A DNA stretch of 64,000 bases from Anaerolentibacter hominis (GCF_032380675.1 NZ_JAWDIX010000001.1:1674001-1738000); one strand, 5' to 3'. Counted from the first letter of the stretch, positions 1 to 8,903 are shown. Notes: generated from the letters alone by a model not told the origin. A program made the numbers and translations.

Positions 1-329
1 TTGGTCAAAACCAGCTTTCTGCCGTTCTTTTTATTCTTCAACGTAGCTTTATTGGTGGCAAAATCAAAGCTGTAATCAATGTCCGGCATATAGGAAGTGA
101 GCAGCTTTAACGGCACCATGATATTCTTTTTCGGAGACAGCAGTATCCGCTGATCCCCTTTCTCACCGTTCAGGTCATAAAACTTATATTTGCCGTTTTT
201 ATCGCCGATCAGCACGCCATATTTGGCAGTCTGTGCCGCCTGAATCTTATCGCCGGGCAAAAATCCCGCCAGCATCATCACAGACAGAGCGATTACCAGC
301 AGCCGTTTCCAACTTATTTTTTGTCTCAT
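1..329 (-). CDS. Stalk-domain (copper amine oxidase N-like) secreted protein, 5' part only
   Basis: Only the N-terminal ~109 residues are in the window; the rest lies beyond position 1. The start ATG at 329 is followed by basic residues (MRQKISWKRL) and a hydrophobic stretch ending near AAQ, which reads as a Sec signal peptide. The following segment (KYKFYDLNGEKGD, then IMVPLKLL, then a FDFATNKATL strand) matches the pattern of the copper amine oxidase N-terminal/stalk domain found on many clostridial cell-surface proteins; this domain usually serves as a structural module, not an oxidase. What the missing C-terminal part does cannot be said. Confidence 0.6.
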   Translation of the reverse strand, partial: MRQKISWKRLLVIALSVMMLAGFLPGDKIQAAQTAKYGVLIGDKNGKYKFYDLNGEKGDQRILLSPKKNIMVPLKLLTSYMPDIDYSFDFATNKATLKNKKNGRKLVLT

Positions 330-480
330 TCTAATCTGCTCCTTTTTTACACAATCAGACCGGTGCCGCACAGAAATACTTTCTCTGCTGTACCGGAGTA
401 CATATCGTCATCTTTGTTTATTTTACTATTCAAACGCTAAACCGACAAGACCTTTAAGAAAATCTCAAGATGTTTTCTCA

Positions 481-1551
481 TTAAAACTTTCTCAGAATGA
501 GTACCCGGTCAAATCCCTCCGCTTTGATATAATCCGCCATATTCTGCTTAAAATACCGCTCGTCCACCATCTGTATCTCTTTGTAGTCCTTGATTAAGAA
601 AGGCACGAAAACGTTGGCGTAGGAGTCTTTTATCACCAGAAGCTTCCCTTCTCCGCCTGTCTTATTCCGAATGGTTGCCAGTCCGTAATTTCCGCCGAAA
701 AATACCGCGTATTTATCCTTTAACTTTAACCGGTCCATGCGCAGGAAACTATCCACTGTCCTTCGCTCCTCCGGGATCTCCACCTCATAGGAAACAGCGG
801 GGTCCTGGAAAACCTCAACCTTGTCTTTGGGTGTTTTATGAACAGGAGCCTTGGAAAACAGGGTTCCGTAAAAATCTTCACTCAGCACGGTACGTTCGAA
901 ACGGTCCGGTTCTTTGACACCGCCTCCGGACTGCTCTGCAAATACCTGCCAGGCATACCCGGCCCCCCGCATTGTCCAGTGATGATCTGTGAGAAAATAA
1001 ATATCTTCATTTTTGTGCCCGTTAAGCGCCGGGACAACGTCCACATAGGCAACTGATTCGTCCAGATTCTCTCGTATCCACGCAAAAACCTTATTCTGAT
1101 CCTGACATTCATTGCTCTTCGGCAGCTGATCCTGATAGATATTCGAGTTTACCGGCACCGGCAGGAGAAAAAAGGGAACGTCCTCACAGGCCCGTGCCCA
1201 CTGGCCGTACAGCGCAACAGAAGCTTCTATCTCATCCCAGTCCGCCTTGTAGTTTTCCAGGTAGCGTCCATCCCGATAGTAAACCTCATTTAAAAGCCGC
1301 TTGCCGCTTAGCCGGTCCAGTGCGGTCTTTGTATAAATGAGCGCATCCTTTCCGAATAAGCGGTCCGGCACAAAGGCATCCACCTGCGCCGTTACTTTGC
1401 CCTTAAAATAATTGCGCACAGAAAAATCCGGCGCACTTTCCAGATACCGGTTCTCCAGCTCCGAGTAGGTCCGTCCGAATCCGGCTATCGTCCCAACGGA
1501 GAAAATCCCCAGGATACAGGCAAAACATAGAATATATAACTTATTTTTCAT
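481..1551 (-). CDS. DHHW-family (AlgX/AlgJ-like) envelope protein
   Basis: A 356-residue protein with one N-terminal membrane anchor (MKNKLYILCFACILGIF). The DHHW signature is visible around residue 190 (YFLTDHHWTMRGA), and an SGNH-like DSYAN segment lies near the C-terminus (LLVIKDSYANVFVPFL). Proteins of this family act outside the membrane, helping to place acetyl groups on exported polysaccharide beside an MBOAT acyltransferase. The start at 1551 is chosen because GGGAGG lies just upstream; an in-frame opening further upstream overlaps the MBOAT gene and has no such site. It follows the MBOAT gene by 10 bp, so the two are very likely co-transcribed. Family assignment is firm; the polysaccharide substrate is unknown. 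Confidence 0.85.
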   Translation of the reverse strand: MKNKLYILCFACILGIFSVGTIAGFGRTYSELENRYLESAPDFSVRNYFKGKVTAQVDAFVPDRLFGKDALIYTKTALDRLSGKRLLNEVYYRDGRYLENYKADWDEIEASVALYGQWARACEDVPFFLLPVPVNSNIYQDQLPKSNECQDQNKVFAWIRENLDESVAYVDVVPALNGHKNEDIYFLTDHHWTMRGAGYAWQVFAEQSGGGVKEPDRFERTVLSEDFYGTLFSKAPVHKTPKDKVEVFQDPAVSYEVEIPEERRTVDSFLRMDRLKLKDKYAVFFGGNYGLATIRNKTGGEGKLLVIKDSYANVFVPFLIKDYKEIQMVDERYFKQNMADYIKAEGFDRVLILRKF

Positions 1552-1561
1552 TTCGTCCTCC

Positions 1562-2923
1562 CTAAAACCGGAAATAAAGAAACGGGTTATAGGAGCCCGC
1601 CGCCAGATAGGCAATGGACAGCAGGAGCAGGAATATAGCTCCTCTCCATCTGCGAAATACCGGCGTGCTGGCCAGTGCGCACAATACAAACAGCAAACCG
1701 AAGTTCACCAGATAAAATGCTGTCTGTCCGTTCCAGAACGGCAGTCCGCCAAACCCAAACAGTTCCTTGATTCTCTGTAAAAGTTCCCCGATATTTTCAA
1801 AGGCAAAGATAACCCAGCCAAATACAATTAAAATCAGTGCATAGACATGCTGAAAAAAGGCTGGTATCTTATTCAGCCATTTCAGCAGAAACGTCTTCTC
1901 CAGCAGGAGTATAAGCCCGAAATAGAGTCCCCAGAGGATGAAATTCCAGCTGGCTCCATGCCAGAATCCGGTTAAAAACCAGACAATCAGGATATTCCGA
2001 AGCTGTATAGCGAGTCCTCTCCTATTTCCTCCCAGCGGGATATAGACATACTCCCGAAACCACTCTCCCAGCGTCATATGCCATCTGCGCCAGAAATCGG
2101 TAATGCTTTTGGCACAGTAGGGATAATTGAAATTTTCCGGAAACCGGAAGCCGAACATAAGTCCCAGTCCGATGGCCATATCCGAATATCCGGAGAAGTC
2201 AAAATAAATCTGAAAAGAAAAAGCCAGAATCCCCACCCAGAGAGAAGAAACGCTAAGCATACCTTCCGGCAGTGCGCGCACCGCCTGGAACACCTCTCCC
2301 ATCTGGTTCGCCAGCAATACCTTCTTGCCCATGCCGATGGAAAATCTGCGGATGCCCTCCGCAAATTTATCCGCCGTCTCTTTTCTGTGATTCAGCTGAT
2401 CCGCCACTGCCTGATATCGGACAATCGGTCCTGCAATAAGCTGGGGAAACATGGTCACATAGGTTCCAAAATCCAGGATGTTCTTCTGCACTTTGGCATC
2501 TCCCCGATAGACATCAATCGTGTAAGACATGGTCTGAAATGTATAAAACGAGATCCCGATCGGAAGCGGTATCTCTTTGAAAACAAAACTTGTCCCCGCC
2601 GCCTGATTGATCATGTCCACAAAAAAATTACTATATTTAAAGAATCCAAGCATGCCCAGGTTAAAAATAACAGAAGCCAGGACAGCGCCCCTGGCTTTTT
2701 TCAGGTTTCCTTCCTCCCGGTATTTTACCGCAAGCTTTCCAAATACAAAATCCCCGGCTGTGGACAGAAGCATCAGGACCACATAGACCGGCTCTCCCCA
2801 GGAATAAAAGAGGAGACTGAACACCAGGAGCACAAAATTGTGGAATCTGCCCGGCAGGCAGTAGTAAACAGCCAGAACCAGCGGCAGGAAAAAGAACAGG
2901 AATGTTACACTGCTGAATACCAT
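1562..2923 (-). CDS. MBOAT-family O-acyltransferase (AlgI/DltB-like)
   Basis: A 453-residue polytopic membrane protein beginning MVFSSVTFLFFFLPLV, with the typical MBOAT alternation of hydrophobic helices. The conserved central motif (FWRRWHMTLGEWFREYVYIPLGG) and the catalytic-histidine segment (FLTGFWHGASWNFILWG) are both present, so it appears intact. MBOAT proteins pass an acyl group, usually acetyl, from the cytoplasm across the membrane to an exported polymer. The gene sits between a DUF4358 lipoprotein (3-bp gap upstream) and a DHHW protein (10-bp gap downstream). That set of neighbours argues for surface-polysaccharide O-acetylation rather than teichoic acid D-alanylation, since no dltA, dltC or dltD is present. 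Confidence 0.9.
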   Translation of the reverse strand: MVFSSVTFLFFFLPLVLAVYYCLPGRFHNFVLLVFSLLFYSWGEPVYVVLMLLSTAGDFVFGKLAVKYREEGNLKKARGAVLASVIFNLGMLGFFKYSNFFVDMINQAAGTSFVFKEIPLPIGISFYTFQTMSYTIDVYRGDAKVQKNILDFGTYVTMFPQLIAGPIVRYQAVADQLNHRKETADKFAEGIRRFSIGMGKKVLLANQMGEVFQAVRALPEGMLSVSSLWVGILAFSFQIYFDFSGYSDMAIGLGLMFGFRFPENFNYPYCAKSITDFWRRWHMTLGEWFREYVYIPLGGNRRGLAIQLRNILIVWFLTGFWHGASWNFILWGLYFGLILLLEKTFLLKWLNKIPAFFQHVYALILIVFGWVIFAFENIGELLQRIKELFGFGGLPFWNGQTAFYLVNFGLLFVLCALASTPVFRRWRGAIFLLLLSIAYLAAGSYNPFLYFRF

Positions 2924-2926
2924 AAT

Positions 2927-3391
2927 CTACAGTCCCGCTTCCTCAAGTATTTTTTCTGCGCCTTCCCAGTTACCGCATATTACCAGAGCGGCGTACCTTC
3001 CATTTATTTTTATCACGGCATGATTGATGGCTTCCATCTGATCCGGCCGGTATGACTCAAAGTTATCCTTCTGATCACTTACTCTTTGTTCCAGCAGCGC
3101 CTTAACCTCTTCCATATCGGTTTCCTCCCCGGCTTCCAGCAAAATAACCTCATCGCTGGTTGCCCCGGAACTGGCATAAATGATTTGTTTCGTGAACTTA
3201 TCCGCTTCCAGTCCATACAGCTGTTCGGCCATGCTTGCATCCAGTTCTATCAGTTCTTCCTGAAAGGTAAGACCGGTAAGCAGAGCATCCGCAAGCTGGG
3301 TCAGATCAACGGTTACCGTCTCTTCCTTTTTTCCGCAGCCCACAGCCAGCAGGCAGAGGCATAACATAAGTGCTGTCATTTTCATTTTCAT
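2927..3391 (-). CDS. DUF4358 lipoprotein
   Basis: A ~154-residue lipoprotein. A short signal peptide ends in the lipobox LAVGC, so the mature protein should be lipid-anchored outside the membrane. The body contains the DUF4358 pattern: YGLEADKFTKQ followed by a small-residue-rich SSGATSDEVILLE segment and a YRPDQ..INHAVIK region. The function of DUF4358 is not established. Genes of this family commonly sit with MBOAT and SGNH/DHHW genes, as here, which suggests an accessory role in polymer acylation. The start is uncertain between ATG 3391 and TTG 3403; ATG 3391 leaves a normal signal peptide. Confidence 0.75.
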   Translation of the reverse strand: MKMKMTALMLCLCLLAVGCGKKEETVTVDLTQLADALLTGLTFQEELIELDASMAEQLYGLEADKFTKQIIYASSGATSDEVILLEAGEETDMEEVKALLEQRVSDQKDNFESYRPDQMEAINHAVIKINGRYAALVICGNWEGAEKILEEAGL

Positions 3392-3426
3392 CGTGTTGTC
3401 CAAACCTTTCTTCCCATTTCTCTATT

Positions 3427-4392
3427 TCACTCTTTGGAAATAAAATCGTTATATAAAAACTTAAGCCATTTTTCACTGTATTCCTTATTCAGATGGATAC
3501 CGTCACTGGCCGCTCCCTCCGGCAGTGCCCCGGAACGGTTCGACACAGATTTTCCCACATTTAAATAAATGCTGTCCGTATTTTCCGCTACCTCTTTTAC
3601 ATATCCATTGAACTTTTTCACATTCTTGTTGTTGTAGGTTTTATCCTCGTCCGATCTGGATTTTGTAACCGGAAGGATAGACTGAATATAAATAGCGGCA
3701 TCCGGCTGAACCTTCTTGATTTTATTGATCAGCTTTTCATAGCGCTCTTCAAAAATATCCCCGTAAGGCCAGCCCAGCTCGTTGACACCCAGCATAATGT
3801 AGATCCGGTCATACTTCGTGCCCTGATCCAGCGCCTTTATGACAGTGCCTTTCTTACCGTTTTTTAGTTTGATAACATCCTTATTTACGGCAGAATCCAC
3901 ATTTAATCCATTTGCCGTAAAAAAATCGGCAGTAGAAAAGCCGGTGTTCACATACAGCGAATTCGTTCTGGAATCCCCCACAAAGGCAACCTTTTCCCTG
4001 GAAAATGCCTTCACCATCTCCGATACGGTGGGCGTCTTTTTAGAATCGGAGGCTTTCTTTTTCTTATCGGATTTCTTTTTGTCCTTCGACGCAGATGCGG
4101 TTACAACTGCTCTTTCGTCCGTCTCCGGTCTGCCGGCAGATCCGGAGAATGTTGCTTCCAGCTGCCTGATCTTATCCTGCAGCGACAGGGTTTTCATCTC
4201 ACTCTCAGCCACTTCCCCGGCATGCGCCATTTTCTCAGTACTGCCGCTGTGACCGTTAACCGCAGACAGCACGCCCAGCGCCACAACCAGGCCGAATGTC
4301 ATACAGCCAAGTGTAACCTTAATCAGTTTTCTTCTTCTGCGTCTTCTTTTGTAACCTCGGATTCTTTTTTCTCTTTCCGCTTCTACGTACAT
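3427..4392 (-). CDS. Membrane-anchored SGNH/GDSL-type hydrolase
   Basis: A 321-residue protein with an Arg-rich cytoplasmic start (YKRRRRRRKLIK), one membrane helix, a Lys/Asp-rich linker (~residues 85-115) and an extracellular SGNH domain. Block I is VAFVGDSRTNS (catalytic Ser), block III is MLGVNELGW (Asn), and block V is SDGIHLN (Asp and His), so the catalytic set is complete. Such enzymes are esterases or acyltransferases acting on exported glycans. It is first in the cluster with DUF4358, MBOAT and DHHW genes, all on the same strand. The start ATG 4392 follows a weak GGGGGA site; a longer in-frame start is possible but would extend into a region with no protein-like character. Confidence 0.85.
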   Translation of the reverse strand: MYVEAEREKRIRGYKRRRRRRKLIKVTLGCMTFGLVVALGVLSAVNGHSGSTEKMAHAGEVAESEMKTLSLQDKIRQLEATFSGSAGRPETDERAVVTASASKDKKKSDKKKKASDSKKTPTVSEMVKAFSREKVAFVGDSRTNSLYVNTGFSTADFFTANGLNVDSAVNKDVIKLKNGKKGTVIKALDQGTKYDRIYIMLGVNELGWPYGDIFEERYEKLINKIKKVQPDAAIYIQSILPVTKSRSDEDKTYNNKNVKKFNGYVKEVAENTDSIYLNVGKSVSNRSGALPEGAASDGIHLNKEYSEKWLKFLYNDFISKE

Positions 4393-4579
4393 ACTATTAT
4401 CCCCCGTATTTCTATATCCATTACAGAATATCCGGCATGTTATCCTCAAGCCTGTTCTGTCTATCATTTCTTTCTGTATATTAGACTCTTATGATAACAG
4501 AAAAGTTTTAAATATAGGTTACAAATCTTGTGCTTTTTCGATAATTTTTTTGTGCATTATGAATTATATCTGTAATAGT

Positions 4580-4628
4580 AAAAAAGAGGAGAAAACAGCT
4601 TCGCCTTTGAAATCCGCTGTTTCTCCCC
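4580..4628 (-). terminator. Rho-independent terminator of the ferritin-like gene
   Basis: On the minus strand GGGGAGAAACAGC pairs with GCTGTTTTCTCC around a loop of about 16 nt, followed by six T. It lies 12 bp past the stop codon at 4640. Confidence 0.8.
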
Positions 4629-4639
4629 TGTCTATTTCA

Positions 4640-5218
4640 TCATCTCAGCCTGCAGTTATCACCGCAGTACTGATCTAAAAGGTGATGAAAAATATGAAGA
4701 TGAACTTCTTCATCTTTTATAATCCGATTTAAATTTTCTACAATATTACTGTCCTTTATTATCTGCGTCTGCCTGCGGTACTTCTCCACCGCCGCCTCTT
4801 CCTCCCGAATGGCATAGTAAAGCAGCTCAGGCAGTGTATTCATATATTGTATATATCCCGGCGACCAGTAATAGACTTTCCCTTCTCTGGCAGACCAGAG
4901 CCTGGGTTCCTCCCCCAGCTGCTTTGCCAGTGTGCCGAAGATATCCAGATGATGCATCTCCACAACACTGATACTGTAAAATACAGCCGGCATATTGTTC
5001 TTAAGCCCCTGCTTGTCATCCGAATAAAAATGATCCCCCGTTTTACTGTAATCTTTTGTAATAAGATGATTGTAAAAGTATAGGCTGACCGCGGACATTT
5101 CCGAGTTCCTTCCGCCCATATTATCCAGCATCAGCCTGCCGTACTCTTTGTTTTTCTCTTCGGCCCGGACAGGCGGATATTCGCCTGCCGCCGTAAATAT
5201 CATTTTGTCATTTCCCAT
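4640..5218 (-). CDS. Ferritin-like / rubrerythrin-type diiron domain protein
   Basis: A 192-residue helical protein. The four-helix-bundle metal ligands can be read as Glu pairs: NSEMSAVSLY in helix 1, SVVEMHHLDIF in helix 2, REEEAAVEKY in helix 3 and KDEEVHLHIF in helix 4. The pattern matches ferritin-like proteins of the rubrerythrin/manganese-catalase group, which bind a two-metal centre and often detoxify peroxide or store iron. There is no rubredoxin tail. The start is set by the sequence GGAGGAAGCA directly before ATG 5218; a GTG twelve bases upstream overlaps that site. The gene stands alone with its own terminator. Whether it is a peroxidase, a ferritin or a spore-coat CotJC-like protein cannot be decided here. 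Confidence 0.75.
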   Translation of the reverse strand: MGNDKMIFTAAGEYPPVRAEEKNKEYGRLMLDNMGGRNSEMSAVSLYFYNHLITKDYSKTGDHFYSDDKQGLKNNMPAVFYSISVVEMHHLDIFGTLAKQLGEEPRLWSAREGKVYYWSPGYIQYMNTLPELLYYAIREEEAAVEKYRRQTQIIKDSNIVENLNRIIKDEEVHLHIFHHLLDQYCGDNCRLR

Positions 5219-5302
5219 TGCTTCCTCCACGTCGGAGCTGGTTTTCCAATCTTATCCATCCGAAATCCTTATTCAGAAAATTATATGTCCTCTTCTCCCC
5301 TA

Positions 5303-6658
5303 TTATTCGGCCCGGCGGATATTGAGTTTCTTTTTAAAGCGCAGGAATAGCAATGTACCGGCCAGCGCAGCGGCTGTCTCCGCCACCGGGAAGGATACCC
5401 ATACTCCCGTCAGACCGGTAATCTTAACGGCAGCGGCGGAAAGCGGAATAATGATCAGAAGCTGTCTGAGCAGGGAGATTACCAGAGATTCTCCGCCTCT
5501 GCCCAATGCTTCAAAGGCTCCGGACAGGACAATGCCCACCGCGGAAACAGGAAATCCCAGCGAGATAATCCGCAGCGCCGGTATTCCGATCGCCCGCATC
5601 GACTCACCAGCGTCAAAGAGCCGGAGGATCGGTACGGTCAGGAATAAAAACAGCGCCGTACCGGCAGTCATAATAACCAGAATGGAGAGGAACGCTGCCC
5701 GCAGCGTGTGGTAAAGCCGTTTTTCCTCCCCGGCGCCATAGTTGTAGCTCACAATGGGCCTCATTCCCTGTACCACCCCATTGGCCGGCATGTAGACAAA
5801 GGTCTGAAGCTTAAAATATACGCCTAATACCGCCACCGCACTCTGAGACACAACCGTAACGATTCCATTGAGCGCGCCGATCAGAATAGACGGCATGGCA
5901 GTCATCAGCCCGGAAGGAATCGCTACGGAATAAATACTTTTTACGATCCTCTTTTCAAATCTGAAGCCTTTCAGCTGGATATGAATTCCATGGTTGTGCC
6001 GTACAAGCAGCAGGACAGACAGTCCGCAGGCAACCAGCTGACCGATGATAGTTGCTACAGCTGCCCCGGTAACTCCCAGTGCGGGAAATCCAAACAGGCC
6101 GAAAATCATAATAGGGTCCAGAATAATATTCACCACAGCGCCCACCGCCTGCAGGATCATGGGGACAACCATATTGCCGACGGCCTGAAATATCTTTTCA
6201 ATGGTAATATGAAACAGGCTTCCGAAGGATAGACAGATGACAATATAGGAATACCTGCATCCCATTTCAAATATCCCCGCATCCTCCGTAAACATATGAA
6301 AGAAGGGACGGATAAAGAGCAGCCCGAACAGAACAAAACCGATGGAATGAATCGCGGTCAGGACCATGCCGTGAGAGGCCGCCCGGTCCACTTCCTTCTG
6401 ATCCCTTGCCCCCAGATTCCTGGCCATGAGCGCATTTAAGCCCACACCCAGACCTACCGCCACAGAAAGAACCAGATTCTGCAGGGGAAATGCCAGTGAG
6501 ACCGCGGTCAGGGCGTCCTCCCCAAGCCTTGCCACAAAGATACTGTCCACGATATTATACATCGACTGTATCAGCATGGATACCATGGGCGGTACCGCCA
6601 TAGACATCAGAAGCGGAAAGACCGGCCTGCTCCTCATTGGATTTTCTGTATTGTTCAT
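5303..6658 (-). CDS. MATE-family multidrug/Na+ efflux protein
   Basis: A 451-residue integral membrane protein with about twelve hydrophobic helices and the typical MATE opening (PLLMSMAVPPMVSMLIQS, then YNIVDSIFVARLG). The second half repeats the fold (SGLMTAMPSILIGALNG..., NYGAGEEKRL). MATE proteins export cationic drugs, dyes or metabolites in exchange for Na+ or H+. ATG 6658 is preceded by AAGGAGGAG. A second homologous MATE gene lies at 61948 in this window; that one has a MerR regulator next to it and this one does not. Directly upstream lies a copy of the dispersed hairpin repeat, so the promoter must be within or beyond it. Confidence 0.9.
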   Translation of the reverse strand: MNNTENPMRSRPVFPLLMSMAVPPMVSMLIQSMYNIVDSIFVARLGEDALTAVSLAFPLQNLVLSVAVGLGVGLNALMARNLGARDQKEVDRAASHGMVLTAIHSIGFVLFGLLFIRPFFHMFTEDAGIFEMGCRYSYIVICLSFGSLFHITIEKIFQAVGNMVVPMILQAVGAVVNIILDPIMIFGLFGFPALGVTGAAVATIIGQLVACGLSVLLLVRHNHGIHIQLKGFRFEKRIVKSIYSVAIPSGLMTAMPSILIGALNGIVTVVSQSAVAVLGVYFKLQTFVYMPANGVVQGMRPIVSYNYGAGEEKRLYHTLRAAFLSILVIMTAGTALFLFLTVPILRLFDAGESMRAIGIPALRIISLGFPVSAVGIVLSGAFEALGRGGESLVISLLRQLLIIIPLSAAAVKITGLTGVWVSFPVAETAAALAGTLLFLRFKKKLNIRRAE

Positions 6659-6678
6659 TTTAACTCCTCCTTGCCCAA

Positions 6679-6863
6679 TTCAAGTACGCCCCGGCGTACT
6701 TGCTGCGTGCCGCACGTCATGCTTTGCATGACATAATACATCTGTGCGGCTCTGCAATCCGCCGGAGGCTTTATCCTGGAAGGAGACTGGGCTCCCACCA
6801 TGACGAATTTGTTATTTACCCACCACCTATTGAGGTGGGAGTCTTATCTACTTCCATGATAAA
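6679..6863 (-). repeat. Dispersed hairpin repeat R1, copy 1 (longer variant)
   Basis: Read on the minus strand, this copy starts with a T-rich flank and ATCATGGAAGTAGATAAG, continues through the hairpin CCCACCTCAATAGGTGG, and ends in the palindrome AAGTACGCC/GGCGTACTT followed by GAA. Relative to copies 2-4 it carries about 46 extra bases before the right-end palindrome, including the hairpin GTCATGC..GCATGAC. It lies immediately after the T-tract of a terminator. See the R1 finding for the comparison of copies. Confidence 0.85.
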
Positions 6864-6922
6864 AAAAGGCTAAAGACTTATTGTTTTAATCTCAGAAACA
6901 ATAAAATCTATAGCCTTTCCGG
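6864..6922 (-). terminator. Terminator of the VTT-domain gene
   Basis: On the minus strand the arms GGCTA/TAGCC and TTATTGTTT/AAACAATAA form a bulged hairpin, followed by seven T. It lies just downstream of the gene ending at 6978. Confidence 0.7.
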
Positions 6923-6977
6923 TACTTTTCATACTCGTTCAAAACAGTGTTCAGAATACCATGTTTTCCCGCCGCTG

Positions 6978-7616
6978 TCAACCTCCCAGTCCGAGAAGCC
7001 TGGTAAAGATCAGGTGCAGTCCCATGGAATAGGCGGCAATGGCGAAGGGTTTGCCGAGAAGAATGATCGTCATGAATTTCTTGAATTTCATCGTTGTCAC
7101 TCCGGCCAGGAAGCAGAGGACATCATCCGGGGCAACCGGCGCAAAGATGGCGATAGCAAACCATTTGTCAAACTTTCCATTGTGCACCCAGCCCATATAC
7201 TTGCCGATGGCCTTGGAATCTGCGATTCGTTCCACCGCCTTCATGCCAAATCTTCTTGAGATCAGGAAGGCGAACATAGAACCGATACATATTCCTATAT
7301 AATTATAGATAAAGCCTCCGATGGGCCCAAAGAGCAGGACACCTGCCAGACAGGAAAGCCCTGCCGGTATGATTGGCAGTACAACCTGCACGATCTGTAT
7401 AATCACAAAAAGCAGCGGCGCCGCCACTCCAAGGGGCATCAGGAAATTTTCCAGCGCCTCCTGGGAGGTAAAGATCTGACGCTGCATACCGTATATCATG
7501 AATAATATGCAGCCGGCCAGGCCTGCCAGCGTAAGTACATTCGCAGGATTTATAATCTTCTGCCAAATATTTGGCCGTACAGCCTCTGTTGTCCCTTTAT
7601 TCCACCTGTTATCCAT
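6978..7616 (-). CDS. TVP38/TMEM64 (VTT-domain) family membrane protein
   Basis: A 212-residue membrane protein with several helices and the VTT/SNARE-associated Golgi-protein pattern: PIIPAGLSCLAGVLLFGPIGG in the middle and FAPVAPDDVLCFLAG further on, the latter being the characteristic P-x-x-P-D motif. Family members have been linked to lipid scrambling and membrane homeostasis, but the role of the bacterial members is mostly undefined. GTG at 7631 would also be in frame, but GAAGGAG six bases before ATG 7616 makes the latter the better start. No operon partner is apparent. Confidence 0.8.
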   Translation of the reverse strand: MDNRWNKGTTEAVRPNIWQKIINPANVLTLAGLAGCILFMIYGMQRQIFTSQEALENFLMPLGVAAPLLFVIIQIVQVVLPIIPAGLSCLAGVLLFGPIGGFIYNYIGICIGSMFAFLISRRFGMKAVERIADSKAIGKYMGWVHNGKFDKWFAIAIFAPVAPDDVLCFLAGVTTMKFKKFMTIILLGKPFAIAAYSMGLHLIFTRLLGLGG

Positions 7617-7734
7617 ACTCTTCTCCTTCACCCGGCTTGTTCTTTTCTTTTGTCCTGTTTATCATAGCCGTGAAATGTTAAAAAGAAGCGGGACAAATTC
7701 TGAAGGTTTTCTAAATATCAGGGAAATAATTCCG

Positions 7735-7770
7735 AAAACGGGGAGGGCAGCCTCACGCCATCCTCCCCGT
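7735..7770 (-). terminator. Terminator of the AraC-family gene
   Basis: On the minus strand CGGGGAGGATGGC pairs with GCTGCCCTCCCCG, followed by TTTT. It lies just beyond the stop codon at 7779. Confidence 0.75.
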
Positions 7771-7778
7771 CAGCCAGC

Positions 7779-8630
7779 CTAATTCTTCTTCACAATCGGA
7801 AGCCATACCTCAAACGATGCATTTGCCGGATTTGAGTCCAGATAGACTTCGATATCCGGCGCATCTGCATATTCGTAACCGGAAGCAGGCAGCCACTCGG
7901 TCACCGCCCGTTTCTCGATCTCCTGAATCGCTCCCGGCATGGTTCCCGATCCGGGAAATACTGCCCAGGTACAGGCGGGTATGGTATACTCGTCCATCCC
8001 CTCCGGAACTTCCCGGTCCGTAGCGGCCGCTATAAAATAATACCACGTCTCCCCATCGAGGCAGGCGGACACGCCTAATACCCCCATGGGTTCCTGATTC
8101 ATCAGAGAGACTGCTTTTGCCACGGTTCCGTCTGTAGCAGCCTTGCCCCAAAAGGAGGGCGTTGCCCGGAAGCACTCGTCCATATCCTTCGGCAGCTGAT
8201 ATTTTCCTCCTACAATACGAATGCTGTCTTTCTGCACAATACGATATTCCATTTTCTCTTCTCCTTTTACTGATAACTGGAAACGGATGGGGCCGTATGC
8301 CTTCAGGGAAATACCTTCCTTATGGGCGGAGGACGGCGGAAAACCGTGAATACTCTGAAATGCCCGGTTAAAGGCGGTGGGCGACTCATATCCATAGCGC
8401 AGAGCCACATCCAGCACCCGTTCCCCCCGGCTTAAATCCAGCGCAGCCAGTGTCATCCGCCGCCGGCGGATGTATTCCGACAGAGGAATGCCCGCCAGAT
8501 AAGGAAACATTCTCTGGAAATGATAGGTAGAACAGCAGGCTATCTTAGCCGCCCTCTCTATCTCTACCTCTCCTGTCAGATTATTTTCAATGTAATCCAG
8601 TGCTTCATTCAGCTGACTCAGCCAGTTCAT
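7779..8630 (-). CDS. AraC-family regulator with GyrI-like effector domain
   Basis: A 283-residue protein. Residues ~5-105 form the AraC/XylS double helix-turn-helix (IERAAKIACCSTYHFQRMF, then VLDVALRYGYESPTAFNRAF). Residues ~125-283 form a GyrI-like small-molecule-binding domain, ending in the typical YEYADAPDIEVYLD and FEVWLPI segments. This arrangement (DNA-binding first, effector second) is common in regulators that sense drugs or amphipathic compounds. ATG 8630 has GTGGAGG upstream. The target genes are unknown; the neighbouring VTT-domain protein is the nearest candidate but is not obviously linked. Confidence 0.88.
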   Translation of the reverse strand: MNWLSQLNEALDYIENNLTGEVEIERAAKIACCSTYHFQRMFPYLAGIPLSEYIRRRRMTLAALDLSRGERVLDVALRYGYESPTAFNRAFQSIHGFPPSSAHKEGISLKAYGPIRFQLSVKGEEKMEYRIVQKDSIRIVGGKYQLPKDMDECFRATPSFWGKAATDGTVAKAVSLMNQEPMGVLGVSACLDGETWYYFIAAATDREVPEGMDEYTIPACTWAVFPGSGTMPGAIQEIEKRAVTEWLPASGYEYADAPDIEVYLDSNPANASFEVWLPIVKKN

Positions 8631-8750
8631 TTTTCCTCCACTCCTCTATCCCAAAATTTATGTTTTCCATGCATCCATCGTTTCTGTTAACAGAATACCG
8701 CAGTTCTCTTTTATAATCCTCTCATTTTCTGCCCGAAAAAGCAAGAGGAC

Positions 8751-8854
8751 AAAGAATCCTGCGTGCGGATTCTCTCCCGGCGGCGGGTTGCTCCGGCAAC
8801 GATTCCTTTTTGCCGCAGTGCGGTCCCCCGGAGTTTTTTTGTTACATAGGAAAG
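8751..8854 (+). repeat. Dispersed repeat R2, copy A
   Basis: About 104 bp that recur at 16207-16311. Shared blocks are AAAGAATCC, a GGATTCT partner that closes a hairpin, CGGCGGG..GCTC.GGCAA, GCCGCAGTGCG, CCCGGAG and TTACATAGGAAAG. The copy is followed by a different hairpin (GACTGCCG/CGGCAGTC). It lies between the AraC gene and the 8904 gene and carries no coding potential. Confidence 0.7.
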
Positions 8855-8903
8855 ACTGCCGTCAAAAAGCCGCGGCAGTCTCCCTCATTTAGTCAGTCAG
8901 TTT

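Larger units (their letters stand above)
6659..6977. other. Gene-free gap holding repeat R1 copy 1 and a terminator
   Basis: This 319-bp gap contains no convincing gene. From left to right it holds the ribosome binding site of the MATE gene, copy 1 of repeat R1 (6679-6863) and the terminator of the VTT-domain gene (6864-6922). Short open frames inside the repeat are by-products of the repeat sequence. Confidence 0.8.

Noticed and set aside
2078..3055. A long open frame of over 300 codons on the + strand opposite the MBOAT gene
   Set aside because: It lies wholly antisense to a clear MBOAT/lipoprotein pair, has no ribosome site and its composition mirrors the opposite frame; it is a shadow.
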